NCBI GenBank assembly: GCA_015057755.1
Contig: SVDR01000048.1
Coordinates: 1 to 16,932 of the forward strand
Source: Lachnoclostridium sp.
GTDB lineage: Bacteria; Bacillota_A; Clostridia; Lachnospirales; Lachnospiraceae
Length of the DNA: 16,932 bases
Direction of reading: 5' to 3'
Positions 1 to 7,973 of this stretch are shown here, one piece after another. The position numbers and the translations under genes are program-made. The first letter of the stretch is position 1, and each line of letters starts with the position of its first letter. The notes beneath the pieces were generated by a model. The model saw only the letters and a program-made list of their open reading frames with translations. It did no database searches and had not been told where the DNA came from.

Positions 1-977
1 CTCCGGAAGGAACAACATTAAAAGAGGCAAACGACATTATCTGGGAGCACAAATTAAACGCTCTTCCGATCGTTTCCAAGGAAGGCAACCTGGTTTCCTT
101 CGTATTCCGCAAGGACTATGATTTCCATAAGAGCAATCCGTTAGAGTTATTAGATGCTGACAAACGTTATATCGTTGGTGCAGGTATCAATACTCGTGAC
201 TACGCTGAGCGTGTTCCGGCTCTTGTAGAGGCTGGTGTTGACGTTCTCGTTATCGACTCTTCCGAGGGTTATTCCGAGTGGCAGGCTATGACTTTAAAAT
301 GGATCCGTGATCACTACGGCGACAAAGTAAAAGTTGGTGCGGGTAACGTTGTTGACGGTGAGGGCTTCCGTTATCTTGTAGAGGCTGGTGCTGACTTCGT
401 TAAGATCGGTATCGGCGGCGGTTCCATCTGTATCACACGTGAAACAAAAGGTATTGGCCGCGGTCAGGCTACAGCGGTTATCGATGTAGCTGCAGAGCGT
501 GACAAATATTATGAAGAAACTGGTATTTATGTACCGATCTGTTCTGACGGCGGTATCGTACATGATTATCATATGACTCTGGCTCTTGCTATGGGTTCTG
601 ACTTCTGCATGTTAGGCCGTTATTTCTCCAGATTTGACGAGTCCCCGACAAGCAAAGTCCTTGTAAACGGCAGCTACATGAAAGAGTACTGGGGCGAAGG
701 CAGTGCGCGTGCACGTAACTGGCAGCGTTATGACCTTGGCGGCGCTGGCAAGCTCAGCTTCGAAGAGGGTGTAGACTCTTATGTTCCGTACGCAGGTTCT
801 CTTTCTGACGGTGTTGCTGTAACTTTAGCTAAGATCCGTTCCACAATGTGTAACTGTGGCGCATTAACTCTTCCGGAGTTACGCGACAAGGCGAAATTAA
901 CTCTCGTTTCTGCAGTTTCCATCGTTGAGGGCGGTGCACATGATGTACAGCTGAAAGATGCTTCCGCAGCGAAATAA
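1..977 (+). CDS. guaB: IMP dehydrogenase, 5'-truncated by the window edge
   Basis: This enzyme catalyses NAD-dependent oxidation of IMP to XMP, the committed step of guanine nucleotide synthesis, in the cytoplasm. The frame is open from base 3, so the gene begins upstream. The visible part starts inside the second CBS domain and continues through the C-terminal half of the TIM barrel. The active-site loop reads [12 protein letters not shown], with the catalytic Cys codon at 429-431, and the mobile flap keeps the Arg-Tyr pair in NWQRYD. The loop has GGGSICI where common bacterial enzymes have GPGSICT. The stretches [12 protein letters not shown] and [19 protein letters not shown] recall, from memory, the trypanosomatid-like branch of the family rather than the E. 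coli type. fhs follows 98 bp downstream, a plausible metabolic pairing because formyl-THF feeds purine synthesis. Assignment to the IMPDH/GMP reductase superfamily is certain. IMPDH rather than GMP reductase is favoured by the CBS domain and the flap. Confidence 0.93.
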   Translation, partial: PEGTTLKEANDIIWEHKLNALPIVSKEGNLVSFVFRKDYDFHKSNPLELLDADKRYIVGAGINTRDYAERVPALVEAGVDVLVIDSSEGYSEWQAMTLKWIRDHYGDKVKVGAGNVVDGEGFRYLVEAGADFVKIGIGGGSICITRETKGIGRGQATAVIDVAAERDKYYEETGIYVPICSDGGIVHDYHMTLALAMGSDFCMLGRYFSRFDESPTSKVLVNGSYMKEYWGEGSARARNWQRYDLGGAGKLSFEEGVDSYVPYAGSLSDGVAVTLAKIRSTMCNCGALTLPELRDKAKLTLVSAVSIVEGGAHDVQLKDASAAK

Positions 978-1018
978 TTTAACTTAATTTAGGAAGAACT
1001 CTTCGCTGAAAATATGTT

Positions 1019-1048
1019 TACGGCTGACGGATGATTTCGTCAGCCGTA
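1019..1048 (+). terminator. Stem-loop after guaB, weak terminator
   Basis: A perfect 11-bp stem (TACGGCTGACG paired with its complement) encloses an 8-base loop (GATGATTT). It is followed only by TATAGTTT, so the T-tract is poor. It could be a leaky terminator or an intercistronic stem between guaB and fhs. I see no convincing promoter between this hairpin and fhs. Confidence 0.6.
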
Positions 1049-1075
1049 TAGTTTAAAGAAAGTAGGAGAATTCGA

Positions 1076-2752
1076 ATGTCTTATAAGTCTGATATTGAGA
1101 TTGCACAGGAGTGCGCGAAAAAGAAAATTACTGAAATTGCAGTTGTTGCAGGTGTAGAAGACAAGTACCTGGAGCAGTATGGTAACTACAAGGCGAAGGT
1201 TGATTATGCTCTTTTAAAGGACAAAGCAGATGAGCCGAATGGTAAACTGATCCTCGTTACAGCAATCAATCCGACTCCGGCCGGAGAGGGCAAGACAACT
1301 ACAACGGTTGGTCTTGCTGACGGTCTTCGTAAAATTGGTAAAAAGTCTGTTGTTGCACTTCGCGAGCCGTCCCTTGGTCCGGTATTCGGTGTAAAGGGTG
1401 GTGCTGCAGGCGGCGGTTATGCGCAGGTGGTTCCGATGGAGGATATCAACCTTCACTTCACAGGTGACTTCCATGCGATTGGCGCTGCAAACAATCTTCT
1501 TGCAGCTATGCTTGACAACCATATCCAGCAGGGCAACAGCCTGAATATTGATCCGAGAAAGATCACATGGAAGAGAGCTGTTGACATGAACGACAGACAG
1601 CTGAGAAATATCGTAGACGGTCTCGGCGGAAAACCGAACGGCACTCCGCGTGAGGACGGTTTCGATATTACTGTTGCGTCTGAGGTGATGGCGGTGCTCT
1701 GTCTTGCAAGCGATATCACAGACTTAAAGGAAAGACTTTCCAGAATTATTGTTGCATATACCTATGATGATAAGCCGGTAACTGCTGGTCAGTTAAAGGC
1801 TCAGGGCGCGATGGCAGCTCTCTTAAAAGATGCTTTAAAACCGAACCTGGTTCAGACTCTGGAGGGTACACCGGCGTTCATCCACGGCGGTCCGTTCGCG
1901 AATATCGCTCACGGATGTAACTCTGTAACTGCTACAAGAATGGCGATGAAGTTAGGCGATTACGCTGTAACAGAGGCTGGTTTCGGTGCAGATCTTGGTG
2001 CTGAGAAGTTCCTTGATATCAAGTGCCGTATGGCAGGTCTGACACCGTCCGTAGTTGTAGTGGTAGCAACTGTGCGTGCACTCAAGCACCACGGCGGTGT
2101 TGCAAAAGCAGATCTCAACAATGAGAACCTTACAGCTCTTGAGGCAGGTCTTCCGAACCTTCTTCAGCACGTGGAAAACATCACAAAGGTATTTAAGTTA
2201 CCGTGTGTGGTTGCGATCAATGCATTCCCGACTGATACAGAGGCGGAATTAAAGCTTGTTGAAGAGAAGTGCCATGAGCTTGGCGTGAACGTAGCTCTGT
2301 CCGAAGTTTGGGCGAAGGGCGGCGAAGGCGGAAAAGCTCTTGCTGAAGAAGTGGTAAGACTCTGCGAAGAGCCGAACGATTTCACATTCAGCTACGACGA
2401 TAATATGTCTATCATGGAAAAACTCAACGCGATCGCGACAAAGATCTATCGAGCAGATGGCGTACAGCTTGTTGGCAGTGCAGTGAAGCAGATCAAACAG
2501 CTCGAAGAGCTCGGTTTTGGCAATATGCCGATCTGTATGGCGAAGACACAGTACAGCTTCTCTGATGATCAGAAGAAGCTTGGCGCTCCGAGAAACTTCA
2601 CAATTCAGGTTCGTAACCTGAAAGTATCTGCAGGCGCAGGCTTCATCGTTGCTCTCACAGGCGATATTATGACGATGCCGGGTCTTCCGAAGGTTCCGGC
2701 TGCGGAGAGAATCGATGTGGATGAGAACGGTGTGATCAGCGGTTTATTCTAA
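1076..2752 (+). CDS. fhs: Formate-tetrahydrofolate ligase
   Basis: ATP-dependent ligation of formate to tetrahydrofolate gives 10-formyl-THF, used for purines, formyl-Met-tRNA and, in acetogens, the methyl branch of the Wood-Ljungdahl pathway. The 558-residue length fits the monofunctional bacterial family (about 556). The P-loop region [18 protein letters not shown] lies around residues 67-84. It is followed by the typical [26 protein letters not shown] segment and by HFTGDFHAI, both hallmarks of the family. AGGAG at 1064-1068, seven bases before the ATG, supports the start. The 3' end runs into a strong bidirectional terminator at 2786-2838. Fhs alone does not prove acetogenesis, because many non-acetogenic Clostridia carry it. 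No other Wood-Ljungdahl gene is visible here. Confidence 0.97.
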   Translation: MSYKSDIEIAQECAKKKITEIAVVAGVEDKYLEQYGNYKAKVDYALLKDKADEPNGKLILVTAINPTPAGEGKTTTTVGLADGLRKIGKKSVVALREPSLGPVFGVKGGAAGGGYAQVVPMEDINLHFTGDFHAIGAANNLLAAMLDNHIQQGNSLNIDPRKITWKRAVDMNDRQLRNIVDGLGGKPNGTPREDGFDITVASEVMAVLCLASDITDLKERLSRIIVAYTYDDKPVTAGQLKAQGAMAALLKDALKPNLVQTLEGTPAFIHGGPFANIAHGCNSVTATRMAMKLGDYAVTEAGFGADLGAEKFLDIKCRMAGLTPSVVVVVATVRALKHHGGVAKADLNNENLTALEAGLPNLLQHVENITKVFKLPCVVAINAFPTDTEAELKLVEEKCHELGVNVALSEVWAKGGEGGKALAEEVVRLCEEPNDFTFSYDDNMSIMEKLNAIATKIYRADGVQLVGSAVKQIKQLEELGFGNMPICMAKTQYSFSDDQKKLGAPRNFTIQVRNLKVSAGAGFIVALTGDIMTMPGLPKVPAAERIDVDENGVISGLF

Positions 2753-2785
2753 GTGAATTATTTTAAACAATTTTCTAAATAGAAC

Positions 2786-2838
2786 AAAAAGGAGCATTGC
2801 AGCATAGATTGTGAGTCTATGAAGCGATGCTCCTTTTT
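2786..2838. terminator. Bidirectional terminator between fhs and the convergent lysR
   Basis: A 12-bp perfect outer stem (AAAAAGGAGCAT / ATGCTCCTTTTT) continues through a short wobble segment and a small internal loop. It ends in an inner 6-bp stem (CATAGA / TCTATG). The A-run on one side and T-run on the other let it end transcription from fhs on the plus strand and from the LysR gene on the minus strand. Confidence 0.9.
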
Positions 2839-2852
2839 GGATGTTACATATC

Positions 2853-3740
2853 TCATAACAGTTCTAAAAACTTTTTCAGGAGTGGACTGTCATTATCCTT
2901 TCTCCACACTGAAAGAATCTCTTCCGTCTCATTTTCCCCAAGCAGAGGAACAAATACCAGGTTATCCACATCGGAAAGTCTTCGGATACAGGAAGCTGGA
3001 AGAATGGAAATGCCTTCCTCGGCAGAAACCATCATCAAAATACTTTCGACATCGTCAGAACGAAGCAGGATGTTGGGATAATAACCGGCATTTTGATATA
3101 GCTTGATAAAATATTCGTCTCCAAGGGAATCTCCGGTTCCGGATGGAGACATGAATAGATTAATCTCGTTGCGCAGATCGGCTCGGGTCAGTCCGGTTTT
3201 CTGGGCAAGCGGGTGGGAACCGTAGAGAGCTACCACCAGCTGTACTTTTTCCTGAAGTTTGTACTGCACGGCGGAATCGTTTCGGATATTGGTACTGTCC
3301 CAGGTAAAGATGATATCAAATTCACCGTCGATCAGGCTGGAAGCCAGAATGTCCGTGTTGCAGCGTCGGCAAGTGATCAGCACGTTCGGGAAATCATGGT
3401 GGTACTGACGGAGTTTAACTGTCAGGTCGCTGTGTTCATACCCTTTGGTGTAGCCGATGCGCAAGGTGCCGGTCACTCCGGATGAAGCTTCACGGGTTCT
3501 GCGAAATGCCTCTTCCATCTGGTGAACAATGATGCGGGCTTCTTTTAAAAAAACCATTCCTGTAGGTGTCACGGAAATCGGTCTGGTTTTTCGGTCGATA
3601 AGCTGGACACCGATGGAATCCTCCAGCTTTTGTACCTGCTGGGTCATCGCAGTCTGCGTCAAAAAGTATTGTTCGGCCGCTTTAGAAAAGCTTTTATGCT
3701 CCGCTACGGCGATAAAATATTTCAATTGATTGATATTCAT
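2853..3740 (-). CDS. LysR-family transcriptional regulator
   Basis: The 295-residue length is typical of LysR regulators. An N-terminal winged helix-turn-helix covers about residues 1-60 (MNINQLKYFIAVAEHKSFSKAAEQ..., then TQTAMTQQVQKLEDSIG). A linker helix follows, and a periplasmic-binding-protein-like effector domain occupies about residues 90-290. GGTGAG four bases before the ATG supports the start. The gene diverges from the dehydrogenase/symporter pair across a 145-bp gap, the classic layout for a LysR regulator controlling its neighbour. The co-inducer is therefore probably the amino acid handled by those two proteins, or its keto acid. That target assignment is inference from position only. 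I cannot name an orthologue. Confidence 0.93.
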   Translation of the reverse strand: MNINQLKYFIAVAEHKSFSKAAEQYFLTQTAMTQQVQKLEDSIGVQLIDRKTRPISVTPTGMVFLKEARIIVHQMEEAFRRTREASSGVTGTLRIGYTKGYEHSDLTVKLRQYHHDFPNVLITCRRCNTDILASSLIDGEFDIIFTWDSTNIRNDSAVQYKLQEKVQLVVALYGSHPLAQKTGLTRADLRNEINLFMSPSGTGDSLGDEYFIKLYQNAGYYPNILLRSDDVESILMMVSAEEGISILPASCIRRLSDVDNLVFVPLLGENETEEILSVWRKDNDSPLLKKFLELL

Positions 3741-3774
3741 AAACTCACCACACAGTATTAGTTTTTCTTATTTT

Positions 3775-3800
3775 ATTATAAAAAACACTCGATTGCAATC
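3775..3800 (-). promoter_or_regulatory. Probable lysR promoter -10 and adjacent LysR-type operator dyad
   Basis: On the minus strand a consensus TATAAT lies at 3775-3780, about 35 bp upstream of the lysR ATG. A perfect 10-bp palindrome, GATTGCAATC, sits at 3791-3800, overlapping where the -35 region would be. No good -35 hexamer is spaced 17 bp away. LysR proteins usually bind short interrupted dyads in the divergent gap and repress themselves, which fits this arrangement. The operator role is inferred. Confidence 0.4.
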
Positions 3801-3885
3801 TGTATTTTCATCAGTTAAACTTGTAATGTGTTCTATTTTTTCTAATAGTACCAACGATATATGCAATAAAGGAGAAAGAAGATTT

Positions 3886-5217
3886 ATGAAGAAAAGTTTA
3901 TTCACGCCTTTACGAGAAGAGGGCTTAACAACTATGAAGATCCGTTATGACTTCAAAACCGGTAAGGTGAAATTATATGCTGCAAAAGAGTGGGAACCGG
4001 ATTTTGATTTTTCCAAGTACAACCATGAGTGGTGGATCGATGGAATCTATACAGAAGATGCAAGATTCCTCAATACCAAAGAGACATGGGCGTTATTTGA
4101 GAAATATGACCATAAAGAGTATCTGGAAGAAGTGATCGATCTTCTGCGTGCGGGCAAGCATTTCGGTATCGATATTTATTATTATGACAAATACGATATC
4201 CGCTTTATGATGAATGAACACAGCCGTAAACTTGGTCTCCTCAACAAGAGCCATGCGATTATGGCCGGCGGTATTCGCCGTCACACATACGAAGAAGAGG
4301 AGATGGAGGTTATCATCGATGGCCTGAACCTTGGCCGTGGTATGAGCTTCAAGAATATTGCAGGCCACCTTCCGTTTGGCGGCTGTAAGGCGACTGTTAC
4401 AATGTCTCCGCTGGATATGGACAATATGGAGATCATGGGATTCCTGGCATTTGCACTGGACAGCTGCCGTGACATGACCGGTCCGGATATGAACTTCCCA
4501 GTGGAAATGTCTGACGTGATGATCGAGCAGGGATATTCCATGCAGTATACAGGCGGTATGAAGGCGAAAACCGGCCCGACAGGAACTCCGACTGCTTATG
4601 GTGTGTACCTTGCACTGTTAGAGGCAATCAATTTCCAGGAAGGCGTGAAGAGCGTTGCCGGAAAATCCGTTGCACTTATGGGCCTTGGTGCAGTTGGATG
4701 GTACATGGGCGAATATTTACTGGAGGGCGGTATCTCCAAGCTGATCGTAGCTGATATCAATCAGGAAGCGGTGGACAAATTTATCGCAGAGCATCCGGGC
4801 CACGACATTACCAGCGTTCCGGTTTCCGAGATCCTTTCCCAGGAAGTAGACATTTTAAGCCCGTGCGCGATTGGCGGTATCTTTGATGATGCGACCATTC
4901 CGACACTGAATTGCAAATATATCTTCGGTTCTTCCAACAATGGTCTCAAGGCATCCTCTCAGGAAGAAGAAATCCGTCTTGCAAAACTGATCGCCGAACG
5001 CGGTATTCTTTATCAGGTAGAATGGTGGCACAATACTGCAGGCGTTATCTGTGGTGCGGAAGAATATCTCTATGATGGTGATGCGGAATCCCTTCGCAAG
5101 AAAGTGGAATCGATCATGACAGAAAATACAATTCTTTCTTTAAACGGTGCAAAAGAGCAGGGAATCACTCCGACAGAGTTTGTGTACCGTTATTGTGAGG
5201 ATTTGCTTTATAAATAG
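3886..5217 (+). CDS. Divergent Glu/Leu/Phe/Val-dehydrogenase-family enzyme, substrate unknown
   Basis: Family members catalyse NAD(P)-dependent reversible oxidative deamination of an amino acid to its keto acid. Numbering from the ATG at 3886, residues 151-176 match the leucine dehydrogenase active-site region: RGMSFKN carries the first conserved lysine (K156) and PFGGCK the catalytic lysine (K168). GPDMNFP (D201) matches the catalytic aspartate region. A Rossmann motif GLGAVG (266-271) is followed by Asp290, suggesting NAD preference. DILSPCAIGGIFDD and FGSSNNGL match the leucine dehydrogenase C-terminal segments. Oddities are Cys167 where the family signature allows S/A/G, Thr at the G/V position after it, and WHNTAGV for the usual NAGGV. 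At 443 residues it has about 65 extra N-terminal residues compared with leucine dehydrogenase. The start at 3886 follows AAAGGAG at 3868-3874. The frame is open further upstream to 3730 without a ribosome site, and an internal ATG at 3934 is a weaker alternative. The symporter gene follows after 20 bp. Confidence 0.85.
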   Translation: MKKSLFTPLREEGLTTMKIRYDFKTGKVKLYAAKEWEPDFDFSKYNHEWWIDGIYTEDARFLNTKETWALFEKYDHKEYLEEVIDLLRAGKHFGIDIYYYDKYDIRFMMNEHSRKLGLLNKSHAIMAGGIRRHTYEEEEMEVIIDGLNLGRGMSFKNIAGHLPFGGCKATVTMSPLDMDNMEIMGFLAFALDSCRDMTGPDMNFPVEMSDVMIEQGYSMQYTGGMKAKTGPTGTPTAYGVYLALLEAINFQEGVKSVAGKSVALMGLGAVGWYMGEYLLEGGISKLIVADINQEAVDKFIAEHPGHDITSVPVSEILSQEVDILSPCAIGGIFDDATIPTLNCKYIFGSSNNGLKASSQEEEIRLAKLIAERGILYQVEWWHNTAGVICGAEEYLYDGDAESLRKKVESIMTENTILSLNGAKEQGITPTEFVYRYCEDLLYK

Positions 5218-5237
5218 GATGGAAGGTAGGTTCTCAT

Positions 5238-6599
5238 ATGGAACAGAAACGAGGATTTGCCTCTCGAATAGGCTTTATTATCAGTATGGCGGCTTTCAGC
5301 ATTGGCATTGGTAATCTGTGGAAATTCCCATATATGGTGGGTAACAATGGCGGCGGTGCATTTTTGCTGGTTTATCTGATTCTTGTATTGCTGGTGGGTA
5401 TTCCTGGATTTATTATTGAGGTAACGCTTGGACGTTCTTCCGGTCTTTCTCCGATTCTTGGTATGAGAAAGTTGGAAGGGAATAAAAAGACACCTTGGAG
5501 CATAATTGGATGGTTCGGCATCGCTGCGATCTTTATCATTGTCAGCTATGCGACGATGATCGTAGGCGGCTGGACAGGCGGATATATTTTTAAGGTTATG
5601 ACAGGGTCCTTGAGCGGATTGTCTGCAGATGAGATTGCAGGAACATTCGGAAGTTTCTCCGGAAGTCCGTTTTCGCTCGTTTTTGCAGCTGCTGAAGCAG
5701 TGTTGCTATGGTTCTGCTTATGCTCTGGATTAAAGAAAGGCGTTGAAAAGGTCTGTACATTCCTTCTTCCGATACTTTTTGTGATCATGCTGCTCCTGTC
5801 CGTATATTCCAATACACTGCCGGGTGCATGGGAGGGACTGATCTGGTATCTGACTCCGGATTTTTCCAAAATAAATTCGTCTAGTATTGCAGCTGCAGCA
5901 TGTCAGGTGTTCTTCTCCATCGGAATTGGTCAGTGTGGTGCGTTCGTTTACGGAAGCTACTCGATGAAAGAAGGCAATTTGCCGAAGTCGATGGTGATCA
6001 CAGCTTTGCTTGACACATTTATAGCAGTTCTGGCAGGAATTTTAGTAGTGCCGGCGCTCTTTGCCTTTGACATTGAGCCGACCTCCGGTCCTTCTCTGAT
6101 CTTCATTACACTGCCGCATCTTTTTAACAGTATGGGAAGCTTTGGTACGATTTTCGGCACTCTTTATATGATCTGCGTATTTTTCGCCGGTTTTACCTCT
6201 ATCCTCGGCGGTTCCGAGGCATTGGTGGCTGTGATCACAGATGGCAAGCCGAAATGGAGCAGAAAAAAAGCGGCAACGGTGATCGTGATCGCCCAGTTCC
6301 TCGTGGGTGTGATCTTTACCATGTCCTTTGGCACAGGTGCGATTTCTCAGATTCGCATCCTTGGACTTGGATTGTTTGATTTTGCGGACTTTGTATCCAG
6401 TGTCTGCATGTGTCTTGGCACGATTTTTATGCTGGCTTATGTTCTTTTAGGCTGGGGCTTCAAGCGATTCCAGGAAGAATCCAACAAGGGTGCATCCGGA
6501 GTGATTCGCATATATGATTGGATGAAAGTGTATATTTGCTACATTTTCCCGGTGGTATTGATCGCGGTTTGTTATAGCATTATGAGAATGTATTTCTAG
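5238..6599 (+). CDS. Neurotransmitter:sodium symporter (NSS/SNF) family amino acid transporter
   Basis: This is a Na+-coupled amino acid uptake protein of the cytoplasmic membrane. The 453-residue sequence is hydrophobic throughout, with about 11-12 membrane segments, the size of short prokaryotic NSS proteins such as MhsT. Segment 1 has the unwound motif GIGNLWKFPY (23-32) followed by NNGGG (36-40), then VGIPGFIIEVTLGR, all diagnostic and aligning with LeuT. Segment 6 (224-241, FFSIGIGQCGAFVYGSY) and segment 8 (310-332, FFAGFTSILGG) are recognisable as the substrate and sodium-site helices. An AAGGTAGG-like ribosome site lies between the dehydrogenase stop and this ATG, with a 20-bp gap, so the two are very likely cotranscribed. 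Substrate specificity cannot be read here. Characterised relatives of this size take aromatic or branched-chain residues. The gene ends at a bidirectional terminator. Confidence 0.94.
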   Translation: MEQKRGFASRIGFIISMAAFSIGIGNLWKFPYMVGNNGGGAFLLVYLILVLLVGIPGFIIEVTLGRSSGLSPILGMRKLEGNKKTPWSIIGWFGIAAIFIIVSYATMIVGGWTGGYIFKVMTGSLSGLSADEIAGTFGSFSGSPFSLVFAAAEAVLLWFCLCSGLKKGVEKVCTFLLPILFVIMLLLSVYSNTLPGAWEGLIWYLTPDFSKINSSSIAAAACQVFFSIGIGQCGAFVYGSYSMKEGNLPKSMVITALLDTFIAVLAGILVVPALFAFDIEPTSGPSLIFITLPHLFNSMGSFGTIFGTLYMICVFFAGFTSILGGSEALVAVITDGKPKWSRKKAATVIVIAQFLVGVIFTMSFGTGAISQIRILGLGLFDFADFVSSVCMCLGTIFMLAYVLLGWGFKRFQEESNKGASGVIRIYDWMKVYICYIFPVVLIAVCYSIMRMYF

Positions 6600-6619
6600 A
6601 AATGTAGAAAAAGATTAAA

Positions 6620-6655
6620 AAATGGCACCTTCCTCACATGGAAAGTGCCATTTTG
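6620..6655. terminator. Bidirectional terminator between the symporter and the convergent fucosidase
   Basis: A perfect 10-bp stem (AAAATGGCAC / GTGCCATTTT) is extended by an inner TTCC/GGAA helix with a TCACAT loop. A-rich and T-rich flanks on both sides fit termination in both directions between two converging genes. Confidence 0.87.
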
Positions 6656-6668
6656 CTATATTTGCTGA

Positions 6669-7691
6669 TTAAAGAGTCTTAGCTACCTCTTTTAAAATTT
6701 CCTGGCAGCGAGCCGGGAATCTTCCGAGGTGGTCCGGACCAACGTTCAGAAGGTAGTTGATGCCCATACCATTGAGTTTCTTCTTGATCTCAGCCACTTT
6801 CTTTGCATCTTTCCAGTTCTGGTCTGCTGCAAAATAGCCCCAAGTGTCATTCATGGTAGCAGCTGTCTCGTAAAGGCCGTACGGAGACGGTTTGAAACCA
6901 TCGATCTCGTTCATGAGAGACGGATCGAACTCCTGGTTCTCCGGCATGGAATCCGGAATCTCATTGTCGCCTAAGGAAACGTAGTCATATGCACCGTTGC
7001 CAAGACGGGAGTTGATGAGACAGTTCGGCTGGTGTTTCTTAACCAGTTCGAAGATTCTGCGGCTCTGGTCATCAGTCAGAGTCATCGGCATATCAAACCA
7101 GATCAGGCAAAGCTCACCGTAGTTTGTAAGGATTTCTTCAATCTGCGGAAGAATCTTGTTCTCAAAGCAGATATCGAAGTTCTTATCCATATCCTTCGGG
7201 AAATCCCAGTCGTTGCACCACATGCTCTCACCATTCGGAATGTGGTAGGATTTATATCCGCCGCCGTTCGGATCATGCCAGTCAAGATCCTGAGAGTAGT
7301 AAAGACCGAATTTCAGGCCGTGTCTTGCACATGCCTCAGAAAGTTCTTTGATAATATCTCTGCCAAACGGAGTTGCATCTACAACGTTGTATTTGTCAAC
7401 TTTGGAGTGGAACAGAGCGAAACCATCGTGGTGTTTACTTGTGATAACAAAATATTTCATACCGCAGTCTTTTGCAAATTTTACCCACTCATCTGCGTCA
7501 AAGAATACCGGGTTGAATGCTTTTGCTAATTTTTCATATTCTGCGTTCGGAATACGCATCTGGGACTGGATCCATTCGCCGTATTTGTGCGTGGAAACTT
7601 TTCCGTCGTATTCGCCTGCAAGTAAGGAGTAGAGACCCCAGTGGATCATCATACCGTACTGGGCTTCTTTAAACCATTTTCTCATATCCAT
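6669..7691 (-). CDS. Alpha-L-fucosidase, GH29, cytosolic
   Basis: This retaining exo-glycosidase removes terminal alpha-L-fucose. The 340 residues cover essentially the GH29 catalytic barrel alone. The N-terminus (MDMRKWFKEAQYGMMIHWG) lacks any signal peptide, and there is no C-terminal carbohydrate-binding domain, so it should act inside the cell on imported fucosylated oligosaccharides. Visible landmarks are MMIHWGLYS (14-22), KHHDGFALFHS (86-96) and LIWFD, with D200 in the place of the GH29 nucleophile. The acid/base residue is not assigned because it varies in the family. A strong TGGAGGT at 7700-7706 on the minus strand precedes the ATG by about nine bases. It lies downstream of the fucI-fucA-kinase genes and on the same strand, but is separated from them by a 282-bp gap with several hairpins and may have its own promoter. 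Confidence 0.93.
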   Translation of the reverse strand: MDMRKWFKEAQYGMMIHWGLYSLLAGEYDGKVSTHKYGEWIQSQMRIPNAEYEKLAKAFNPVFFDADEWVKFAKDCGMKYFVITSKHHDGFALFHSKVDKYNVVDATPFGRDIIKELSEACARHGLKFGLYYSQDLDWHDPNGGGYKSYHIPNGESMWCNDWDFPKDMDKNFDICFENKILPQIEEILTNYGELCLIWFDMPMTLTDDQSRRIFELVKKHQPNCLINSRLGNGAYDYVSLGDNEIPDSMPENQEFDPSLMNEIDGFKPSPYGLYETAATMNDTWGYFAADQNWKDAKKVAEIKKKLNGMGINYLLNVGPDHLGRFPARCQEILKEVAKTL

Positions 7692-7739
7692 AATGAATTA
7701 CCTCCAAAAGATAAAATTGAAGATTGTATATTACGAAAA

Positions 7740-7768
7740 TATATAGTAAAATAATAGACCAGAAACAA
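7740..7768 (-). promoter_or_regulatory. Candidate fucosidase promoter
   Basis: On the minus strand TTGTTT (7763-7768) and TATATA (7740-7745) are separated by exactly 17 bp, and the fucosidase ATG is about 49 bp beyond. The -35 element overlaps the foot and T-tail of the 7767-7851 stem-loop. The box matches are moderate in an AT-rich stretch, so this is only a candidate. Confidence 0.35.
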
Positions 7769-7851
7769 AAAATCCATCACTGCTTCAGGAAAGAGTGCTT
7801 GGTCAGAACACCCAGTTAACGTGGACCGGAATACAGGGAGATGGATTTTTT
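7767..7851. terminator. Large stem-loop, probable terminator or attenuator upstream of the fucosidase
   Basis: A perfect 12-bp stem (AAAAAATCCATC / GATGGATTTTTT) encloses a 61-base insert with only weak internal pairing. On the minus strand it ends in six T plus GTTT, as an intrinsic terminator for the fuc transcript would. On the plus strand the T-run is also present. The loop is much longer than in a standard terminator, so a regulatory RNA domain is possible. Confidence 0.6.
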
Positions 7852-7862
7852 GCTGGCTGCCT

Positions 7863-7906
7863 CGATTCCGCAGAGGTAAAGCGTAGGGGACGCGCTTCTG
7901 CGAAAT
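7863..7906 (-). other. Stem-loop in the 3' untranslated region of the kinase gene
   Basis: An imperfect stem of 12-13 bp joins CGATTCCGCAGAG to CTTCTGCGAAATCG with one mismatch and a terminal wobble. It carries an inner GCGT/ACGC helix. No T-tract follows directly. It is the second of a series of hairpins between the kinase stop and the fucosidase. Confidence 0.55.
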
Positions 7907-7915
7907 CGGGGCTTT

Positions 7916-7947
7916 ATTAAATCTTGGGGAGGTCCCAGAGATTTAAT
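7916..7947 (-). other. Stem-loop just downstream of the sugar kinase gene
   Basis: A 9-bp perfect stem (ATTAAATCT / AGATTTAAT) continues as TGGG/CCCA across a single bulged G and closes on a GAGGT loop. It lies 27-58 bp beyond the kinase stop on the minus strand. A further small CCGCAG/CTGCGG hairpin (7962-7982) spans the stop codon itself. Confidence 0.55.
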
Positions 7948-7973
7948 CGTAAGGAATGTTGCCGCAGGAGTAA

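Noticed and set aside
1076..2752. Evidence for a Wood-Ljungdahl (acetogenesis) cluster around fhs
   Set aside because: No other pathway gene is in the window, and fhs alone is widespread among non-acetogens for purine synthesis.
3730..3885. N-terminal extension of the dehydrogenase frame back to 3730
   Set aside because: These 52 codons overlap the lysR start and promoter region, have AT-rich random composition and no ribosome site. AAAGGAG lies before the ATG at 3886.
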